Part shown: piece after piece, positions 53,675-63,590 of the stretch
How positions within the stretch are numbered: position 1 is the first letter of the stretch
How the letters are laid out: the number at the start of each line of letters is the position of its first letter
Origin: Marixanthomonas sp002364245
GTDB lineage: Bacteria > Bacteroidota > Bacteroidia > Flavobacteriales > Flavobacteriaceae
Assembly (NCBI GenBank): GCA_963973455.1
Contig: CAXAZF010000001.1
Location: forward strand, 186,001-250,000
DNA: 64,000 nt
Direction of reading: 5' to 3'
Notes under the pieces: generated by a model
The model's input: only the letters and a program-made list of their open reading frames with translations
The model's database searches: none
What the model was told of the DNA's origin: nothing
Program-made: the position numbers and the translations under genes

Positions 53675-54619
53675 TTATTTTTCTTTTGGAGTGTTTAAAA
53701 TATCAAATTGTATGGCCTGCAGCAGCAATTGAAAGCCTAAAATAATCAATAAAGCACTTATCATTATCGTCCCGACGGGTGTTAAAATATCCTTACTAGC
53801 GTAGTGGTACCAATTAATTCCTCCATAGATTATCCCTCCATAGAACAACACATGTCCAAATACGATATACAAAGTTCCTATATTAAAATCATATACAAAG
53901 TAAGATTTCCATATTCGGCTTATAAATTTTTTAAGCAGATTGACACTAAACAAAAATGGCATTTGAAAGACTTTCATATTAGATGTTTCTTCCCCATATA
54001 TTGCTGGCATAGCTATCTCTTTAATTTTAGCCTTTTGATAATACAACTCAGCAATTAACGAAGTTTCAAAAAAGTAATTGTTAGCTACTTTATTAGAATC
54101 TATCAATTTTAAACTATTTTTTGAAATGGCAAAGAACCCATTATTAAAATCAAAACAATTCCAATAGCCCGTTGCCACTTTACTTAAAAAAGAAAGGGAA
54201 AGATTACCGAAACGCCTTGACCAAGGCATATTTTTAAGTGCCCTAAAATCACGAAAGCGGTTTCCTTTTACAAAACTATATTCCTCCTGTTCTATAGGTT
54301 CAACCAACTGTGGAATGTATGTGCTATCCATTTGATCATCCGCATCCAATTTTATGATAATTTTTATATTGGGTAGAGATTGCAGATGTAAAAATCCTTT
54401 CTTCGTCGCTCCACCGACTCCTAAGTTTTCATTTTCATTTAAAACAGTTACTGTATTTTTAAATTGTTGTAGGCTTTCTGGAAGTGTTTCAGGGCTTTTA
54501 TCATCTACTATAACAATAGTATTACTATACTGCAAAGCTTTTTGTACTACAGCTTCAATATGCTTGCTGGCATTAAAATAGGGTATTACAATACCTATTT
54601 GTTGTTTGTTGAGACCCAT
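53675..54619 (-). CDS. Family 2 glycosyltransferase, dolichyl-phosphate-mannose-synthase-like
   Basis: 314 residues. GT-A start IGIVIPYFNASKHIEAVVQ, nucleotide motif VDDKSPETLP and DADDQMDSTYIPQLV (metal site near residue 95). Two C-terminal helices (about 235-300, LYIVFGHVLFYGG, TIMISALLIILGFQLLL) suggest a polyprenyl-phosphate sugar synthase or flippase-associated transferase. It belongs to the glycan locus, with a 67-nt gap after the GT4 gene before it. Confidence 0.88.
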   Translation of the reverse strand: MGLNKQQIGIVIPYFNASKHIEAVVQKALQYSNTIVIVDDKSPETLPESLQQFKNTVTVLNENENLGVGGATKKGFLHLQSLPNIKIIIKLDADDQMDSTYIPQLVEPIEQEEYSFVKGNRFRDFRALKNMPWSRRFGNLSLSFLSKVATGYWNCFDFNNGFFAISKNSLKLIDSNKVANNYFFETSLIAELYYQKAKIKEIAMPAIYGEETSNMKVFQMPFLFSVNLLKKFISRIWKSYFVYDFNIGTLYIVFGHVLFYGGIIYGGINWYHYASKDILTPVGTIMISALLIILGFQLLLQAIQFDILNTPKEK

Positions 54620-54686
54620 ACTTCTTTTTGAAAATTAAATCATTTAAAACTGCAATTAGCTACTAATGAAGTAAATTTAAAAATCT

Positions 54687-55712
54687 TTACTTCTGTAGCG
54701 TCAAAATCCAGTGTTTTTTTACTTCTTTCCAATCAAATTTTTCTACCGACTTTCTTGCCTTAATTGCCATGGCTGTTGTTTCTTCTTGATTTTGAAGTAC
54801 ACCCTCAATGGCCGCGACAAATTTAGTTGCTGAATTAGGAGGTACAAGTAGTCCTGTTTCATCGTGCGTCAACAAATACGGTATTCCTCCTACATTTGTT
54901 GAAATAACGGGTAATCCTAAAGCCATCGCTTCTATCAAACTAACTGGCGTATTATCTACATGAGTCGTATTTATAAAAATATTGTAGTTTTTCGATTGTT
55001 GTATCCATTCTTGTTTCGTGAGCGCTCCTGTAAACGTAACAGGTAAGTTTTTTTGTTTGGCATATGCTTTACAGGTTTCCATTGATCCATCTTTATCTGG
55101 ACCAACCATATAGAGTTCCGTGTTGGTATGTCCTTTTTTCAATAAAACTTCTACAACATACAGCGCAAGCATTGGGTTATATATTTTTGAAAAGGAACGC
55201 ACCCAAAGCAGCTTGGGCTGTATATTGTTCCGAAGCAAAAAAGGGTAGTTATTTATTTCAATGGTATTGGGAATGTAAGTTAGGTTAGTATAACCTTCAT
55301 TTTTAAAAGCTTCCAATAAATAGTGGGAAGGTGCTACATTAGTCTTTGCTTTTCCAAATAGTTTTTTACTTTGCTTTTTACTTTTTTGTAAACGGGAAGG
55401 GAGGTTTCCACCATGTAAAATAGGAATATAGGGTATTTTAAAAAACCCACATATGTTAGCGACGGCCACAGCATACTGAAAGTTTAATGTGCTATAAGTA
55501 TCTATCAATACAACATCTGCCCATTTTCGATTTTTGAAAACGGTCATTATCATATCTAACATCCGCAAAGGTTTACTCTGCACGGTAGAAGCTGTATTTA
55601 CAGCAAACCCTTCTTCTTGTAGTTTATTAGCCAAGCTTTCAATAGTACTAAGGGTATTTCCATTTTTGGAAAGCTTATTTCCTATGTATAGTAGGTTTTT
55701 TTTTATTTTCAT
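54687..55712 (-). CDS. Family 4 glycosyltransferase
   Basis: 341 residues. N-terminal Rossmann start NLLYIGNKLSKNGNTLSTI, acceptor-side segment PYIPILHGGNLPSRL, C-terminal GT4 domain with PKLLWVRSFSKIYNP, YMVGPDKDGSMETCK and the donor motif SLIEAMALGLPVISTNVGG. It is a retaining transferase; sugar and linkage unknown. Its start overlaps the end of the ligase-like gene by 38 bp. Confidence 0.92.
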   Translation of the reverse strand: MKIKKNLLYIGNKLSKNGNTLSTIESLANKLQEEGFAVNTASTVQSKPLRMLDMIMTVFKNRKWADVVLIDTYSTLNFQYAVAVANICGFFKIPYIPILHGGNLPSRLQKSKKQSKKLFGKAKTNVAPSHYLLEAFKNEGYTNLTYIPNTIEINNYPFLLRNNIQPKLLWVRSFSKIYNPMLALYVVEVLLKKGHTNTELYMVGPDKDGSMETCKAYAKQKNLPVTFTGALTKQEWIQQSKNYNIFINTTHVDNTPVSLIEAMALGLPVISTNVGGIPYLLTHDETGLLVPPNSATKFVAAIEGVLQNQEETTAMAIKARKSVEKFDWKEVKKHWILTLQK

Positions 55713-56973
55713 AAGTAATATTTAATAATGCTAAGCCATAAATGAAAGCAGGAGCCGCAATGCGCATGGAGCTGTGTAATATAGTCAATACCCAGAAAAT
55801 CATAAATGAATAAAAGTAGATATTGCTCCTTCCCGAAAGCTTTGAAAGCAAAGGGGCGAAAATCAAAATGAGTAAGGCAATGATGCCAAAAAATCCGTGT
55901 TCCGAAAGCATTCTAGAAACTTCATTGTGAGAGGCAACTGCTTTACCCAGTTTATCTTCAAATTCAAACTTTACGTTGCCCACCCCAATACCAAAAAAAG
56001 CGTTCTTTTCAAAAATTTCAAACTGAGTTTTAAACAAATCTGTCCTACCTGTGGTTATATCTTCTTTTTCCCTTCCCAAGGCATCTTTATTTTCATATCT
56101 GTTGCCTATCATCCCACCGGTTTGCAATAAGGCCAAGGACCAAACAGCAACCCCTATAAAAACAAGGGTAAACACCTTAAAACTTATTTTAACCTTAGTC
56201 CTTCTACCTGTACTAAAATAAAGTACAATAGAAAAGGCCACCATCATAATACCTGCCACGATTACACCTCCCCTTGAAAAGGTGACTAACGCCCGGTAGG
56301 CCATCAAGACCATAAAAAACATCATGACCAAATGTACCAACTTATTTTTATACGGAATAAAAAACCGGCTGTATAGTATAAAGGCCCCCAACCCCAATAC
56401 GGTGGAGACTTGATTAGGGCCAAACCCTCCAGACAAAGCCGCATTGCTGGCCGTACCCGTAACCACCTCCCTTAAATCTGGGGTATAGATAAAGACATAT
56501 ACTGTAATGGTAATTAAGGGCAATACCAACATATCCAGCACCTCCAAAAAATCCTTTAATTTTAGGCTTCGACCAAAACAATAAAGGCTTATGGCTCCCA
56601 ACGTCAAGGGTCCGCTCAAGTTAAAAAGCACTGCTTTTCTAAAGTTGACATCGTACCCTATGTTTTCCAAAGAAACCAGAACACCAGGAAACAATATCAA
56701 AATGTAGATCACGTAGGTTACGGCATTATTTCGAAAGCCGAAGAAAAAAAGGCCAAAAAACGAGAACAGGATGACCGCATACTTGGCGGTTTCATAAAAA
56801 ATATACGCCCCCGTCATTCTAAAAAAAACCTCAGCTCCAGTGATGTAAGCAGCCGCCATTAAAATCTCTTTGTGCTTATTGGCCTTGGTTAAAATACGGA
56901 AGATCCAGTACCCCAATACCAATAACATATAGCCCAGCATAAGCGATTTAAACGCATAAGCAACCAGCCCCAA
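55675..56973 (-). CDS. O-antigen ligase/polymerase-type membrane protein (Wzy_C)
   Basis: 432 residues, about eleven membrane helices. The Wzy_C-type loop holds GRTDLFKTQFEIFEKNAFFG, GVGNVKFEFEDK and ASHNEVSRMLSEHGFFGI; the periplasmic His in SHNE is the family hallmark. It polymerises or transfers glycan repeat units on the periplasmic side. The start at a TTG (56973) is uncertain: the frame stays open up to the stop of the previous gene without an ATG or GTG, and the first ATG is at 56940. GC content is visibly higher here than in flanking genes. Confidence 0.86.
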   Translation of the reverse strand: MGLVAYAFKSLMLGYMLLVLGYWIFRILTKANKHKEILMAAAYITGAEVFFRMTGAYIFYETAKYAVILFSFFGLFFFGFRNNAVTYVIYILILFPGVLVSLENIGYDVNFRKAVLFNLSGPLTLGAISLYCFGRSLKLKDFLEVLDMLVLPLITITVYVFIYTPDLREVVTGTASNAALSGGFGPNQVSTVLGLGAFILYSRFFIPYKNKLVHLVMMFFMVLMAYRALVTFSRGGVIVAGIMMVAFSIVLYFSTGRRTKVKISFKVFTLVFIGVAVWSLALLQTGGMIGNRYENKDALGREKEDITTGRTDLFKTQFEIFEKNAFFGIGVGNVKFEFEDKLGKAVASHNEVSRMLSEHGFFGIIALLILIFAPLLSKLSGRSNIYFYSFMIFWVLTILHSSMRIAAPAFIYGLALLNITYENKKKPTIHRK

Positions 56974-57023
56974 AGCTACATGAAGTAGGACATTCCGTAA
57001 CGGATTGATATGGTGTAGCCTGT

Positions 57024-58193
57024 TTACCCTGATGATCTATTGGTTTTATGGTTTAAAATATCTTGCTGTATCCTCTCGTTATAATGGCTGTAGGTAAAAC
57101 GCCCTGCCAGTTCGTAATTGTATTCGATTGTTTTCTTAAAAGCTCCTTGAGTGATTGTTTTGGTTTTCACAAGGCACTGTTGCAGTTTGGGAACCGAAAG
57201 CGGCTTTATCAAAAACCCGTTTTTTCCGTCTTGGATGTATTGATCAATGCAGGAAACATCTGAAACGATGGGTATGCAGCCAAAGTTCATCGCTTCACTG
57301 ATCACTTTTGGAAAGCCTTCACTCTTGGAAGGCAATATCAAATAATGGCACTGTTTGTAGCGCTCATTCACCTCAGCTTTGGACAATGCCCCATGCAGGA
57401 TGATGTTTTTAAAAGATGCATCTACGTTCTGTTGTACCTGTTCCCGCAAAGGACCATCGCCAATAATATGTAGCGAACCCTTAAAACCTTTTGTTTTCAG
57501 TGTATTAAATGCCTCGAGTAACAGCAGTATCCCTTTATTTTCGTTCAGTCCACCTACAAAACAATAGTTGGTTTCTTGTTCAAGTGTTTTACTGTCAATG
57601 CAGTTTTTGCCGCTTTCCCGGTCAATTTCGTCCAAGCACGGATTGTCAAAGGGGATCACGTTGCTAGGTTGGTGCTTCCACCGTCCGTTTACGGTAACCA
57701 CACTGTTGCTCCCCAATCTTTTTAGTTTATTGCGCTGTAAGGTATAGAAAAACGGGGCTGACTGGGTCCAGTTCCCTGCATATTTAAACCAAAACCGTTT
57801 GTTTGAGTATTTTTTGGAGAGCCACATGGTAATATAGGCCGGGTTGGATGGGGCCCTGCTATGGATTATGGGATGCTTTTTTATTTCAGCATCGATCACA
57901 CGGTACATTATGGGATAGTTTTTCACTATATCGAACTTATCCGTGGGATGCGAACCTCCCACATAATCCAACAAAATAGCGTGTATTCTTTTTGAAGTAA
58001 TTTCCTTGAAAGGAAAACGGCCTATCTTGTCGGGCCTATTAAACCCAATCCATGTAATATGGGTGAACAAGGGTAATATGGCTTCTAGCTCCCGTACCAC
58101 CGGTTCAAAAGCAACTACTTGATTGTCTTTTTGGTACATGGCGGTATCTGAAACCACTAAGAGCGAAGTATGTCTTGATAGATGTTTAGGCAT
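57024..58193 (-). CDS. Family 4 glycosyltransferase
   Basis: 389 residues. GT4 features: NYCFVGGLNENKGILLLLEAF, LHIIGDGPLREQV, ILHGALSKAEVNERY and the donor motif GFPKVISEAMNFGCIPIVSD. Higher GC than downstream and upstream genes: by hand the line at 57661-57720 has 31 G or C of 60. Its start overlaps the preceding GT4 gene's end by 37 bp. Sugar unknown. Confidence 0.92.
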   Translation of the reverse strand: MPKHLSRHTSLLVVSDTAMYQKDNQVVAFEPVVRELEAILPLFTHITWIGFNRPDKIGRFPFKEITSKRIHAILLDYVGGSHPTDKFDIVKNYPIMYRVIDAEIKKHPIIHSRAPSNPAYITMWLSKKYSNKRFWFKYAGNWTQSAPFFYTLQRNKLKRLGSNSVVTVNGRWKHQPSNVIPFDNPCLDEIDRESGKNCIDSKTLEQETNYCFVGGLNENKGILLLLEAFNTLKTKGFKGSLHIIGDGPLREQVQQNVDASFKNIILHGALSKAEVNERYKQCHYLILPSKSEGFPKVISEAMNFGCIPIVSDVSCIDQYIQDGKNGFLIKPLSVPKLQQCLVKTKTITQGAFKKTIEYNYELAGRFTYSHYNERIQQDILNHKTNRSSG

Positions 58194-59209
58194 TCTTTAA
58201 GGTAATTATCCGTAGAATAATTGTTTTTATAGCAATCTTCCATGTGCTGTTGGTCTGCCAAATGTAAGTTATCTATTTTATGTAACCAATCACTTTCGTT
58301 AAAGCTATTGCAGAAAAAAAGTGGAAATTGTTTGTGAATGGAATGATATACCTGACCCGTAGCATGGGAAACAAATGGAAGCCCTTGCGCTAAATATTCG
58401 AGTAACACCAATGGTCCAGTTTCTTTTATAGCCGTATGGAGGGCATAGCTGTATTTATGCAAGTGCGGTTGCACATTTATACAATCGTGCACGAATGTTA
58501 TCCTATCCGAAATTTGTAAGCGTGTTATTTCCGATTTTATTTTTTTAAAATAGGTTTCATCGGTAATGTTACCATAAATAGTAAGGTTCTCTTTTTTTTC
58601 TTTAATTAATTTTAGGGTAAATTCAATATTTTTTATCGGGTTGATGTTTCCCACCATAACAACCCCTGAACGGGTAGTTCTTTCAGTGTTGACTTGTTTT
58701 TTTTCGATTGCATTTTCAAGTAAAAAACACTTGGTTTTTTTAATATGCAATTTATTTACAGCCCACTTAAGGCCTTCTTGATGTACACCAATGTAATATT
58801 GGGGTTTAAAAACACTTTTAAACAACCAATCTTTAACTGCCCGTACCGTCCCTTTTTGTATCAATAAAGTGTGGCTATGGTCATGTAAAATAAGCTTCGG
58901 TTTTTGGGTTGCGAATAAGGTACAGCAAAGTGAAACATACCTGTAATTGTGCTTTAAGTGAATGTGCACTATATCGAATTGCGATGCCAAGGCTGCAACC
59001 GCTTTCATTTTATGCACATCAAAACGGTTCACCCTGTTTAACACATGAACATTGATTTCACGGTCTATTTCCTTTGTTAGTGCGCCCTTTTCAACCAATA
59101 ATAACAGTTCAACCTTCACATTTTTTTTGTATAATAAATTACTTAAAAGGATAGTCATTTTTTCCGCTCCTCCAGTATGCAGTGTATCTATTACCTGTAG
59201 CACTTTCAT
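58157..59209 (-). CDS. Family 4 glycosyltransferase
   Basis: 350 residues. Start KVLQVIDTLHTGGAEKMTILL is the classic GT4 GGAE motif. The C-terminal half has VVMVGNINPIKNIEFTLKL and the donor region KETGPLVLLEYLAQGLPFVS. AT-rich (15 G or C of 60 in the line at 58561-58620, hand count). The 3' end overlaps the next GT4 gene by 37 bp and its start overlaps the GT2 before it by 4 bp. Confidence 0.9.
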   Translation of the reverse strand: MKVLQVIDTLHTGGAEKMTILLSNLLYKKNVKVELLLLVEKGALTKEIDREINVHVLNRVNRFDVHKMKAVAALASQFDIVHIHLKHNYRYVSLCCTLFATQKPKLILHDHSHTLLIQKGTVRAVKDWLFKSVFKPQYYIGVHQEGLKWAVNKLHIKKTKCFLLENAIEKKQVNTERTTRSGVVMVGNINPIKNIEFTLKLIKEKKENLTIYGNITDETYFKKIKSEITRLQISDRITFVHDCINVQPHLHKYSYALHTAIKETGPLVLLEYLAQGLPFVSHATGQVYHSIHKQFPLFFCNSFNESDWLHKIDNLHLADQQHMEDCYKNNYSTDNYLKECLNIYQDILRS

Positions 59210-60552
59210 TTTTCTAATGGTTTAATGCGATCACCCTCTTTTAACTTCACTGTTGCCAAGTGCCAAGATCTGATAATTTGGATTAAAACAATGGGAGCCA
59301 ATAAAACCGAAATCAAAGCCCCTAAAACCATCAAGTTTTTATTTCTTTTAAATCGATACGGCATAATGGATGAAGGCACAAAACGGAACAAGGAATAAAC
59401 GGTACGGTTTGAGCCAAAATAAGTTCTAAAAAAATAAAGCACCGATGGTATAGGCCGTGGCGCCAACCATTTTTTTGGTCGAAATCCGTCCCAACTTCCC
59501 ATTTCACGCAACCCGCCAGAGCCCACCTTTAAATGCAATCGCCCTGCACGCGGATTTGAAATGTTCAGAAATCCCTCCAAATAAGCCCGTAACCCAAATT
59601 CACCATCCCCCATGCGTTGTTTTTCAAATTGTCTGTCAAAAAGGCCTATTTTTTGAAAAACTTCTTTTTTTATCAATACATTCCCAGTATCCAACTGATC
59701 GGATACCCTAAAAAAAGAATAGTTGGTCGGTACTTCGGCTCCAGATTGAGATATGGAAACCCCAGATGATATGGAGGCATTAAAAAATTCAAGACATCGT
59801 AGGTGATTTTCTATCCAATCCTTTTTCACTCTACTATCATCATCATATAACAACAATAAATCGCTGTTTGCATTTTCAATAGCTGTATTTCTAGCCATCC
59901 ATAGTGCTTTTTCTTTTTGATTAATTACCATAAGGTCTAAAGAAAATTGATCATAAAATTGCTGCTGAAAAGGCTCAGATTGATCTACTATAATCACTTC
60001 AAAATTGGTGTGTGTTTGTTGCTCAAGATCCTTAAGACCATCTTTTAAATACAAATACCTATTTAGGGTTGGGATAATAATCGTTACTTTTTTATTGGCT
60101 TTATATTTATCGACATCCCATTTTTTATTTTGGATAGGATCTTGAAGATAGTTTAAACGTTTAATGAAACGGGTTTTAAACCACGCCTTACTTTCAGTTA
60201 ACGGGTTTTTAAAACTGCACAACCGAATTAAAAACACATAAAACACCCACGCTTTATGAAAATACAGTCTAATAAATACATACTCATCAATAATAGGGAC
60301 CCTCTCAAATTCTGTGTATGTGGGAGCATTACCAATGTATCCTTTTTGAATAGCTTGCCAAGACAGGTCATATCTTTTTGCCTTTTCAGAAGTAAAATAG
60401 GAGTTAGAATGCAGGTGTTTTAAAACTGCTTCAGGTAACTGCTCAGAAATGGGAAATACAGAACGCCCATCTTTACGGTACAATTGAAAGTAATGAGTAG
60501 GTTGAAGGTATTTTAAAAAAGTAAATAACACGTGTTCAGATTTAATGCTCAA
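59206..60552 (-). CDS. Family 2 glycosyltransferase with N-terminal extension
   Basis: 448 residues. An N-terminal region of about 155 residues (KYLQPTHYFQLYRKDGRSVF) precedes the GT-A domain: KVTIIIPTLNRYLYLKDGLK, VDQSEPFQ, LLLLYDDDSRVKKDWIE (metal site) and QRMGDGEFGLRAYLEGF. A C-terminal helix (LGALISVLLAPIVLIQII) may anchor it. The extension resembles nothing I recognise. Its end overlaps the GT4 gene by 4 bp. Confidence 0.86.
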   Translation of the reverse strand: MSIKSEHVLFTFLKYLQPTHYFQLYRKDGRSVFPISEQLPEAVLKHLHSNSYFTSEKAKRYDLSWQAIQKGYIGNAPTYTEFERVPIIDEYVFIRLYFHKAWVFYVFLIRLCSFKNPLTESKAWFKTRFIKRLNYLQDPIQNKKWDVDKYKANKKVTIIIPTLNRYLYLKDGLKDLEQQTHTNFEVIIVDQSEPFQQQFYDQFSLDLMVINQKEKALWMARNTAIENANSDLLLLYDDDSRVKKDWIENHLRCLEFFNASISSGVSISQSGAEVPTNYSFFRVSDQLDTGNVLIKKEVFQKIGLFDRQFEKQRMGDGEFGLRAYLEGFLNISNPRAGRLHLKVGSGGLREMGSWDGFRPKKWLAPRPIPSVLYFFRTYFGSNRTVYSLFRFVPSSIMPYRFKRNKNLMVLGALISVLLAPIVLIQIIRSWHLATVKLKEGDRIKPLEK

Positions 60553-60566
60553 AACAATTTATTGAA

Positions 60567-61616
60567 TTAACGTAAAAATCGTTTAAAAAACCCTCCCATT
60601 GTCAAATTATCTTTCCAAAGGGTTTGGTTGGCGTGCTGTAAAGCTATAAAATCTGTTTCAGATAATGATTGATGAAAGGTCTTTACTTTTTCGCAAATAG
60701 CACGTCTTTCGTTATACGAAATCCAAACAACGTGTTTTTTCCATGGAAGTATCTCTTGAAATGGCAAAGGTGAATCGGTATCAATCAATATAGGTATGCG
60801 TCCCATCGCCAATGTTTCATAGAATCGTACTGAAAAGTTTCCAGCTCCTCTCACACATAACGTATAATCGGTTTCATTAATCGTATCATAAAATTCTTTT
60901 GTTGTAGCGTGAGAATCCTTCTGTTTGTTTACTCCGGCTCGGTACTGTTTTCTTTTTATAAAATTGGTTTGCACTTTTGAACACTGCTCCAAAGTTTGTA
61001 AAAGAGAAGCACGCAGATAAGACGTAGCAATAAGGGATTGTGGTGTGTTTTGAGTGAGGCCTATTTTACTCTTTACATTTCGACCTACAATCTTTAATAC
61101 ATCCTCTCCTTTTTGCAAAAGAGACGCATTTGCTTGCCCACAAAATCCAATTACCGGTTTGTTTTGGTAAGGTCGTTCAGTAATGTTATGGGTTTGATAG
61201 TGCTTTTCTAAAGGATCATTGATAAATGGCGGTATGGTATATTCTTGTTCAGTAAATTGAGACTTGTTTCCGCCCAAGCGAAACCAAGTAACGTTCGGTA
61301 GTGTTGGTGTTTTAACCCCAAAGTCACCTGCATTAAAACCCCATACTTGTTTATTTTTACGATTACAATCTGCTATAAATTCAAAAGCTTGTTGGGTAGT
61401 ATTTGTTTTTTGATAGTACTGCCATGCCATGGGTAAGATAGCGACAACTGCCTCTTCTATCGTGGTTGTAAGTTGCACATCGTTTTCTGAAATCCCATAC
61501 ATAGCAACACGCTGCGCATCGGTAAAGGAAGCGCCCTTAATAAAAGGTTTTAATAAGGGAAACGTAAGGCCACGATAATTGGCATCATACAGTGACTTGG
61601 TATAAAAGATTTTCAT
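60567..61616 (-). CDS. Exostosin-family (GT47-like) glycosyltransferase
   Basis: 349 residues. The exostosin motif is TDYTLCVRGAGNFSVRFYET and LAMGRIPILIDTDSPLPF (near residues 260-295). The N-terminal half (KIFYTKSLYDANYRGLTFPL, VIGFCGQANASLLQKGEDV) fits a GT-B fold. Exostosins in animals build heparan sulfate; bacterial members are seen in surface polysaccharide loci. Its start overlaps the sulfotransferase end by 4 bp. Confidence 0.82.
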   Translation of the reverse strand: MKIFYTKSLYDANYRGLTFPLLKPFIKGASFTDAQRVAMYGISENDVQLTTTIEEAVVAILPMAWQYYQKTNTTQQAFEFIADCNRKNKQVWGFNAGDFGVKTPTLPNVTWFRLGGNKSQFTEQEYTIPPFINDPLEKHYQTHNITERPYQNKPVIGFCGQANASLLQKGEDVLKIVGRNVKSKIGLTQNTPQSLIATSYLRASLLQTLEQCSKVQTNFIKRKQYRAGVNKQKDSHATTKEFYDTINETDYTLCVRGAGNFSVRFYETLAMGRIPILIDTDSPLPFQEILPWKKHVVWISYNERRAICEKVKTFHQSLSETDFIALQHANQTLWKDNLTMGGFFKRFLR

Positions 61617-62338
61617 TTTCTAAATAAAGTTACCATCAATATTTTAAATTTTGCCCTATAATAACGTGTAGTAGTTCTTATTTGTATGTATCTTTTATAA
61701 CCTAACCCTTTTTTTAGATTTTTTTTTATAAACTGTTTTAAACCAAACCCGTTTTTAAGTTTATTCTTAATCTTTCTTTGTTTTACTTCCTTTTTGGTAT
61801 TAGGAGTCTTGTTTTTATGCGGAAATGAGGTAAATTTAATTTTAAAATTTAAAAACTTTTGTAATTTAATTGCATCTTCATCATTTGCTATTGATATGGA
61901 TATGAAATTCTCTTTATTACTGAAAAAGTATTTAACTTCTTTATTGTGGCTTCGATATTTCTGAAGATATTCTTTTTTGTTTTGGATCGTATTTGCATTG
62001 CCGTAGAATTTTCTTCTTACAGCATTGTTATATCTATCTTCACCATAAAATCTTTGTACACTATCTATCCAATCACTCTCACTTCTTTCCAATAAAATAA
62101 ATTTTGCATTAGGAAATTTGGTATATAGATAAGGGTAAATCATATACCATGGATCATCTTGAAATACATCATATTTGTCTAAAAAATTATTAATTTCCTT
62201 AAAATTATTATTTTCAATTTCAGCAACTAATTGAGTGTCCGGTCCTGTTACTAAATATCCTAGTCTTTCAAAAAAATATGCTAAAGATGTTGTTCCAGTC
62301 TTATGCAATCCTACAATAAAGATTTTATCCTTTTTCAT
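61613..62338 (-). CDS. Sulfotransferase-family protein
   Basis: 241 residues. The PAPS 5'-phosphosulfate loop is IFIVGLHKTGTTSLAYFFER at the N-terminus; the 3'-phosphate site is FILLERSESDWIDSVQRFYG (Arg and Ser, near residues 83-91). The C-terminus is strongly basic (KKEVKQRKIKNKLKNGFG), unusual and possibly membrane- or glycan-binding. It would sulfate a sugar of the polymer. Very AT-rich. It overlaps the exostosin gene by 4 bp. Confidence 0.85.
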   Translation of the reverse strand: MKKDKIFIVGLHKTGTTSLAYFFERLGYLVTGPDTQLVAEIENNNFKEINNFLDKYDVFQDDPWYMIYPYLYTKFPNAKFILLERSESDWIDSVQRFYGEDRYNNAVRRKFYGNANTIQNKKEYLQKYRSHNKEVKYFFSNKENFISISIANDEDAIKLQKFLNFKIKFTSFPHKNKTPNTKKEVKQRKIKNKLKNGFGLKQFIKKNLKKGLGYKRYIQIRTTTRYYRAKFKILMVTLFRK

Positions 62339-62415
62339 AAAAGTTTCGTTTTAATCTTGTTGTATAAACATTTTACTCAATATAAAGTTTCTAGGCTTAT
62401 TGTAATCAACGATAT

Positions 62416-63588
62416 CTATTTCTGATAAAAATCAATAAACTCTTGTTGTTGCTTTTCTATATTAAACTCCTTTCGTACCCGATCCTTGGCTTGTTTAATA
62501 ATAATAGCCTTTTCTTCAGGTTTAAATGAAAGTACAGATATAATCTTTGAGGCTAAGGCATCAGCAGAAATTTCTTCTACTAAAAACCCGGTTTTAGTAT
62601 CACTAATGTTTTCAGGTAGTCCGCCTGTATTAAAGGCAATCGAAATCGTTCCAAAAGCCTGAGCCTCTAGCACCGCATTGCAAAAACCTTCCATGATACT
62701 GGTTTGAATATATAAATCTGACTGCGCTATTGCTTGCAATGTATCTTGATGTGATCGTTTTCCAATAAATAATACATCTTCTTCCAATTTTAATTGATAG
62801 CGATGGTATAAGTAACGTTCTGTATCTTTTTGAGGTCCTGTACCGGCTACCTTCCAAATAAAATCAATTTTATTTTTTTTCAAGATGGAAGCAGTCTGCA
62901 GCAAGGTATCGATTCCTTTAATATAATGAAGTCTCGCTACAGTGATAAGCTGTATTGTTTTATTGGTTTTGGTTTGACTCAGCTGAGACGTTGATTGAAT
63001 GGAAACCGCCGGTGTTATAACTTGATACGGTGTTTCTTTTGACAGCCCTAAGGTATAAGCTTTTGCAAGTAAAAACTTTGAAATACTATGTACTTTATCT
63101 ACACGTTTCCAAAGTAACTGGTATGCATTTGCGTGTTTAAGCGGATATGTTGTGATATCAAACCCTCGAAAACTAACAGCCATTTTTGCACCAATTGCTT
63201 TAGCGACCAACTCTCTATCAATGGACATCGTAGCAAACCCAAAATGTAGCCAATCTACTTTCAATTTTAACAGGGTAGCATTTAGATAAGTTTTTTCTAT
63301 ACATCGTTTTAAAGTTGTGCCTTCCTTACGTTCCAAACGTATATAGCGAACCACCCGACCGCAAAATGGAAGAAGGGACAAGCCAACCACTAAAAATTGC
63401 AGTAATTGAACCCAGACATTTTTAGCTACTTTAGGATGGTAGTAGTGCTTGCACCGTTCAAATGTTTCTGATGTAGCCGCTGTAATTAATACTACTTTGT
63501 GACCACTCTCTTGCAATCCTTTAATTTTTGATCTAAAAAAGGTTTCGGAGTATGCTGGGGGAGAAGAAAGAACCAATGCTATTTTCAT
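62416..63588 (-). CDS. Family 4 glycosyltransferase
   Basis: 390 residues. LVLSSPPAYSETFFRSKIKG is the GT4 start seen in colanic-acid-type (WcaL-like) transferases; ITVARLHYIKGIDTLLQT, VAGTGPQKDTERYL, FIGKRSHQDTLQAIAQSDLY and the donor motif GFCNAVLEAQAFGTISIAF follow. Substrate unknown. Only 2 nt separate it from the partial gene before it. Confidence 0.92.
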   Translation of the reverse strand: MKIALVLSSPPAYSETFFRSKIKGLQESGHKVVLITAATSETFERCKHYYHPKVAKNVWVQLLQFLVVGLSLLPFCGRVVRYIRLERKEGTTLKRCIEKTYLNATLLKLKVDWLHFGFATMSIDRELVAKAIGAKMAVSFRGFDITTYPLKHANAYQLLWKRVDKVHSISKFLLAKAYTLGLSKETPYQVITPAVSIQSTSQLSQTKTNKTIQLITVARLHYIKGIDTLLQTASILKKNKIDFIWKVAGTGPQKDTERYLYHRYQLKLEEDVLFIGKRSHQDTLQAIAQSDLYIQTSIMEGFCNAVLEAQAFGTISIAFNTGGLPENISDTKTGFLVEEISADALASKIISVLSFKPEEKAIIIKQAKDRVRKEFNIEKQQQEFIDFYQK

Positions 63589-63590
63589 AC

